Positions 5,503-6,778 of a stretch of 6,778 nucleotides of DNA are shown in pieces. The stretch is taken from the NCBI GenBank assembly GCA_001003205.1, contig LCOU01000031.1, positions 1 to 6,778 of the forward strand, read 5' to 3'. A model generated the notes under the pieces. It was not told the DNA's origin, made no database searches, and saw only the letters and a program-made list of their open reading frames with translations. Source of the stretch: Parcubacteria group bacterium GW2011_GWA2_47_8b. Lineage in GTDB: Bacteria > Patescibacteriota > Minisyncoccia > UBA6257 > WO2-44-18. Positions within the stretch are counted from its first letter, which is position 1; each line of letters begins with the position of its first letter. The translations under genes and the position numbers were made by a program.

Positions 5503-5512
5503 AACACCGAAG
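5481..5512. promoter_or_regulatory. Operator-like palindrome, copy B (overlaps the regulator's promoter)
   Basis: This perfect 32-bp palindrome has half-site CTTCGGTGTTTTGACG and mirror CGTCAAAACACCGAAG. The inner 22 bp match copies A and C exactly. The outer 5 bp on each side differ from those of the other copies yet still pair with each other. It spans the -35 and most of the spacer of the TrpR-like gene's promoter. Autorepression is inferred from position. Confidence 0.85.
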
Positions 5513-5610
5513 TGATTCCGGACGGGAGGCGTTGATCCTGATAACTTTGATCCCGTCAATTTTTTCTGAAATCTTTTCCGACTTTCTTTTTAAAATTTAA
5601 AACAATTCCG
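5513..5610. other. Gene-free spacer between palindromes B and C
   Basis: No standalone gene is visible. On the minus strand the frame of the TrpR-like gene stays open upstream to a TAA at 5597-5599, but contains no ATG, GTG or TTG before 5464. The stretch reads like coding sequence (SEKISEKIDGIKVIRINASR), so it may be a gene remnant. An inverted repeat GACGGGA (5521-5527) / TCCCGTC (5551-5557) with a 23-base loop is followed by AATTTTTTC on the plus strand. ATTCCGG is repeated at 5515-5521 and 5605-5611. Confidence 0.4.
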
Positions 5611-5632
5611 GTGTTTTGACGCGTCAAAACAC
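5611..5632. promoter_or_regulatory. Operator-like palindrome, copy C (upstream, no promoter attached)
   Basis: This is the 22-bp core only, half-site GTGTTTTGACG and its mirror, without paired flanks. Its centre is 125 bp from copy B, close to 12 helical turns, so the same protein bound to both sites could face the same way and loop the DNA. No good -10 lies at 17 bp on either strand. Confidence 0.75.
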
Positions 5633-5651
5633 GAGGGGCTTTTTTCAAATT

Positions 5652-5683
5652 AAAAAGCCCCCGAGTATTTCTACTCAGGGGCT
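5652..5683 (-). terminator. Rho-independent terminator of the uncharacterised gene
   Basis: On the minus strand AGCCCC-TGAGTA (5683 down to 5672), a GAAA tetraloop, and TACTC-GGGGGCT form a long stem with one mismatch, followed directly by TTTTTAATTTG. It is placed 45 bases after the stop of the gene at 5729-6385 and insulates the TrpR-like operon further along the same strand. An overlapping alternative hairpin, GGGGCTTTTT/AAAAAGCCCC (5635-5661), uses the same bases. Confidence 0.88.
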
Positions 5684-5728
5684 AGGGAGCAGGGGGGCTC
5701 CGGGATGGTCCCGCTTTGCGGGACGGAG

Positions 5729-6385
5729 CTACTTGCGAAGGATGAACACCCAACGGTCGTTGCCGTTCCAGACGCTGCCGGCGCTGCCACAGTCCGTGTA
5801 GAGCCACTGGCCATAACCATCGCGCTCCACGCAGAAAACGTAGAGGAAACCATCCGAATCGGTGATGGGCTCCATTCCGATAAGGAGCCTTTCGTTCATC
5901 GGCTGGTCCGGATACTGAATCCGAAGCTGAGGTCCGACTTCGGCAGGACACTTCTCGAAACCAAGCCGCTTGGCTCCGGCGAAGACTTCAGCGGTGGTCC
6001 CGCCATCTTTCTCGCCGGTGAGCTCAGCCGTAGTTAGGATGTACAGATCCACTTCGGTTTCCTCGCTGGCCGCTTTGAAAGCCGGTCTGCCGAGGATGTC
6101 GTTGGCCCAGTCGCTGATCTTGTTGCCGCTCTTCTTGAGATCCTGGCGGAAGTTGTCGGCGGTCTGGAGGCCGGTGCCGAGTTTGAGGGTACGCCAGGGT
6201 TTGAACGCAGGGGCCGCTTTCTTCTGGTCGCCATCCCCAAATCTGAACTTGCCTTCGATGAAGGATTGCAGAGCCCGCATCACGGAGTCAAAAGGCAAGG
6301 TACCTTCGTCCACTCGCCGAGCGACTTCGTCCAGGCGCCGTTGAAGCTGGCCGTACTGGTCGTCCGTGACACATTTGCGCGTCAT
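5729..6385 (-). CDS. Uncharacterised Patescibacteria-type protein
   Basis: This 218-residue soluble protein has no signal peptide or membrane segment. Residues about 6-50 are helical and charged (QLQRRLDEVARRVDEGTLPF then an FIEGKF region). A linker (50-62) leads to a compact domain from WRTLKLGTGLQTADNFRQDL through SDWANDILGRPAF, then CPAEVGPQLRIQYPDQP, LLIGMEPITDSDGFLYVF and a C-terminal NGNDRWVFILRK. I recognise this pattern as a conserved family of unknown function common in Parcubacteria, often in several paralogues; I do not know its activity. The gene is clearly richer in GC than its neighbours. The ATG at 6385 has a strong Shine-Dalgarno AAAGGAGA (6391-6398) six bases upstream, and a strong terminator follows. 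It is divergent from the second TrpR-like gene and shares its 44-bp palindrome region. Confidence 0.85.
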   Translation of the reverse strand: MTRKCVTDDQYGQLQRRLDEVARRVDEGTLPFDSVMRALQSFIEGKFRFGDGDQKKAAPAFKPWRTLKLGTGLQTADNFRQDLKKSGNKISDWANDILGRPAFKAASEETEVDLYILTTAELTGEKDGGTTAEVFAGAKRLGFEKCPAEVGPQLRIQYPDQPMNERLLIGMEPITDSDGFLYVFCVERDGYGQWLYTDCGSAGSVWNGNDRWVFILRK

Positions 6386-6390
6386 GACGA

Positions 6391-6398
6391 TCTCCTTT
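6391..6398 (-). promoter_or_regulatory. Strong Shine-Dalgarno of the uncharacterised gene
   Basis: AAAGGAGA on the minus strand lies 5-6 bases before the ATG at 6385 and fixes that start. With the long leader (64 bases or more) it contrasts with the leaderless regulator genes. Confidence 0.85.
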
Positions 6399-6449
6399 CT
6401 AAATGTCCCGAAACCCCATCCTACGCCACAGTGGCAAGGAACTGGCTAG

Positions 6450-6479
6450 ATCGTAGCACAGCGTACATCATTTTATCAA
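6450..6479 (-). promoter_or_regulatory. Possible proximal promoter of the uncharacterised gene
   Basis: TTGATA (6474-6479) and TACGAT (6450-6455) are 18 bp apart on the minus strand, with a start near 6443. It would give a leader of about 58 bases. It is weaker than the TATAAT promoter at the palindrome edge (6519-6524), so the gene may have two promoters, only one of them under the palindrome's control. Between them lies an inverted repeat GTTGCG (6486-6491) / CGCAAC (6509-6514). Confidence 0.4.
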
Positions 6480-6518
6480 GTTTTTGTTGCGTAAGTTCAA
6501 CAAGTGAGCGCAACACAC

Positions 6519-6562
6519 ATTATACCATACCGCTGTGACATGTCACAGCGGTATGGTATAAT
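6519..6562. promoter_or_regulatory. 44-bp perfect palindrome holding two back-to-back promoters
   Basis: Twenty-two bases pair without a mismatch around the centre GACATGTC at 6540/6541. The right arm reads TGTCACAGCGGTATGGTATA followed by AT, and the left arm is its exact mirror. On the plus strand GTGACA (6535-6540) and TATAAT (6557-6562) are 16 bp apart; by symmetry the minus strand has GTGACA (6541-6546) and TATAAT (6519-6524) with the same spacing. The plus promoter starts transcription near 6569-6570, at the ATG of the TrpR-like gene; the minus promoter reads toward the gene at 5729-6385. A regulator bound at the centre would shut both. Confidence 0.88.
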
Positions 6563-6569
6563 CACAAGT

Positions 6570-6778
6570 ATGAAATTAAATAAATCTCGCCCTAAGTCAC
6601 AAAAACAAATAATTGGTAAATCGGCGGATAAATGGATGGAGGATTTGTGGGAAAAACTAGCGGACAAAATCGCAAAAACCGAATCTCCAAAGGAGGTGAG
6701 AAATATCTTGGAAAATTTGGTTAGCAAGGACGAAAAGAAAATGATACTCCGACGATTGGCAATTCTGGCATTAGTTAC
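6570..6778 (+). CDS. Second Trp-repressor-family regulator, N-terminal part (runs off the right edge)
   Basis: Sixty-nine complete codons are visible, open to the window end. After a basic, disordered-looking start (MKLNKSRPKSQKQ) comes DKWMEDLWEKLADKI, then NLVSKDEKKMILRRLAILAL. These align with the TrpR-like protein at 5009-5464 (EWKEFLWNILSEKL and LFSEYEKSIITKRLAALALI), so the two are paralogues; the helix-turn-helix would lie just outside the window. The ATG at 6570 is 7 bases past a perfect TATAAT and has no Shine-Dalgarno sequence, so the mRNA should be leaderless. An internal AAGGAGGTGA (6690-6699) lies before an in-frame TTG at 6708. The promoter is embedded in the 44-bp palindrome, which suggests self-repression. 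Confidence 0.78.
   Translation, partial: MKLNKSRPKSQKQIIGKSADKWMEDLWEKLADKIAKTESPKEVRNILENLVSKDEKKMILRRLAILALV

Noticed and set aside
5521..5565. Plus-strand terminator GACGGGA/TCCCGTC followed by AATTTTTTC
   Set aside because: The loop is 23 bases, the stem is only 7 bp, and no plus-strand gene precedes it.
4977..5632. CRISPR array from the three 22-bp palindromes
   Set aside because: Spacing is irregular (about 480 and 100 bp), the repeats are perfect palindromes, one lies in a promoter, and a gene sits between them; no cas genes.
4977..5632. Insertion sequence or composite transposon bounded by the palindromes
   Set aside because: No transposase or recombinase is present in or beside the segment, and the copies show no flanking target duplication. 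Insertion remains possible only as an unexplained event.
5635..5661. Hairpin GGGGCTTTTT/AAAAAGCCCC as a separate terminator
   Set aside because: It reuses bases of the better-formed terminator at 5652-5683; I treat it as an alternative fold and not a second element.
5705..6344. Plus-strand open frames opposite the uncharacterised gene
   Set aside because: They are antisense shadows of a GC-rich gene that has its own Shine-Dalgarno and terminator on the minus strand.

Overview
The window looks like chromosomal DNA of a Patescibacteria (Candidate Phyla Radiation) bacterium, most likely a Parcubacteria-type lineage. Three things suggest this. The 218-residue protein at 5729-6385 resembles a conserved uncharacterised protein I associate with Parcubacteria. 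The GC-rich 20-bp palindromes at 398-462 look like short dispersed repeats of such genomes. Housekeeping genes are compact, AT-rich in their promoters and often lack a Shine-Dalgarno sequence. This assignment rests on recognition, not on a search.

Layout. Bases 1-207 carry the N-terminus of RecG (minus). Bases 269-462 hold an intact tRNA-Ile with the rare UAU anticodon, enclosed by a 13-bp inverted repeat, and a broken 5' tRNA half whose D-loop is interrupted by a 20-bp palindrome; a second copy of that palindrome lies 25 bp away. Bases 476-2320 encode FtsH (minus). A plus-strand mini-ORF for a single-span membrane peptide and tRNA-Gly(GCC) follow. From 5464 down to 2541 runs a probable minus-strand operon: a Trp-repressor-like regulator, a shikimate kinase, threonine synthase and thymidylate kinase, closed by a hairpin terminator. 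Upstream lies an uncharacterised Patescibacteria-type protein (5729-6385, minus) with its own terminator. It is divergent from a second Trp-repressor-like gene that runs off the right edge at 6778.

The most notable system is the pair of TrpR-like genes. Each has its own long perfect palindrome fused to its own sigma70-type promoter, and each appears to start translation at or within a few bases of the transcription start. The regulator at 5009-5464 is surrounded by three copies of a 22-bp palindrome: one supplies its -35 box, one lies 125 bp further upstream, and one lies between it and the shikimate kinase. The regulator at 6570 onward has a 44-bp perfect palindrome that holds two back-to-back promoters, with a TATAAT at each outer edge. 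Both palindromes share the centre TGAC-NN-GTCA, which also forms the -35 hexamer; the outer bases differ. A third, looser relative (TTTTGTC/GACAAAA) forms a 30-bp perfect palindrome inside threonine synthase. I infer a set of self-repressing TrpR-family circuits with diverged operators, one controlling an amino-acid/nucleotide operon and the other a divergent gene pair. Ligand and targets are unknown.
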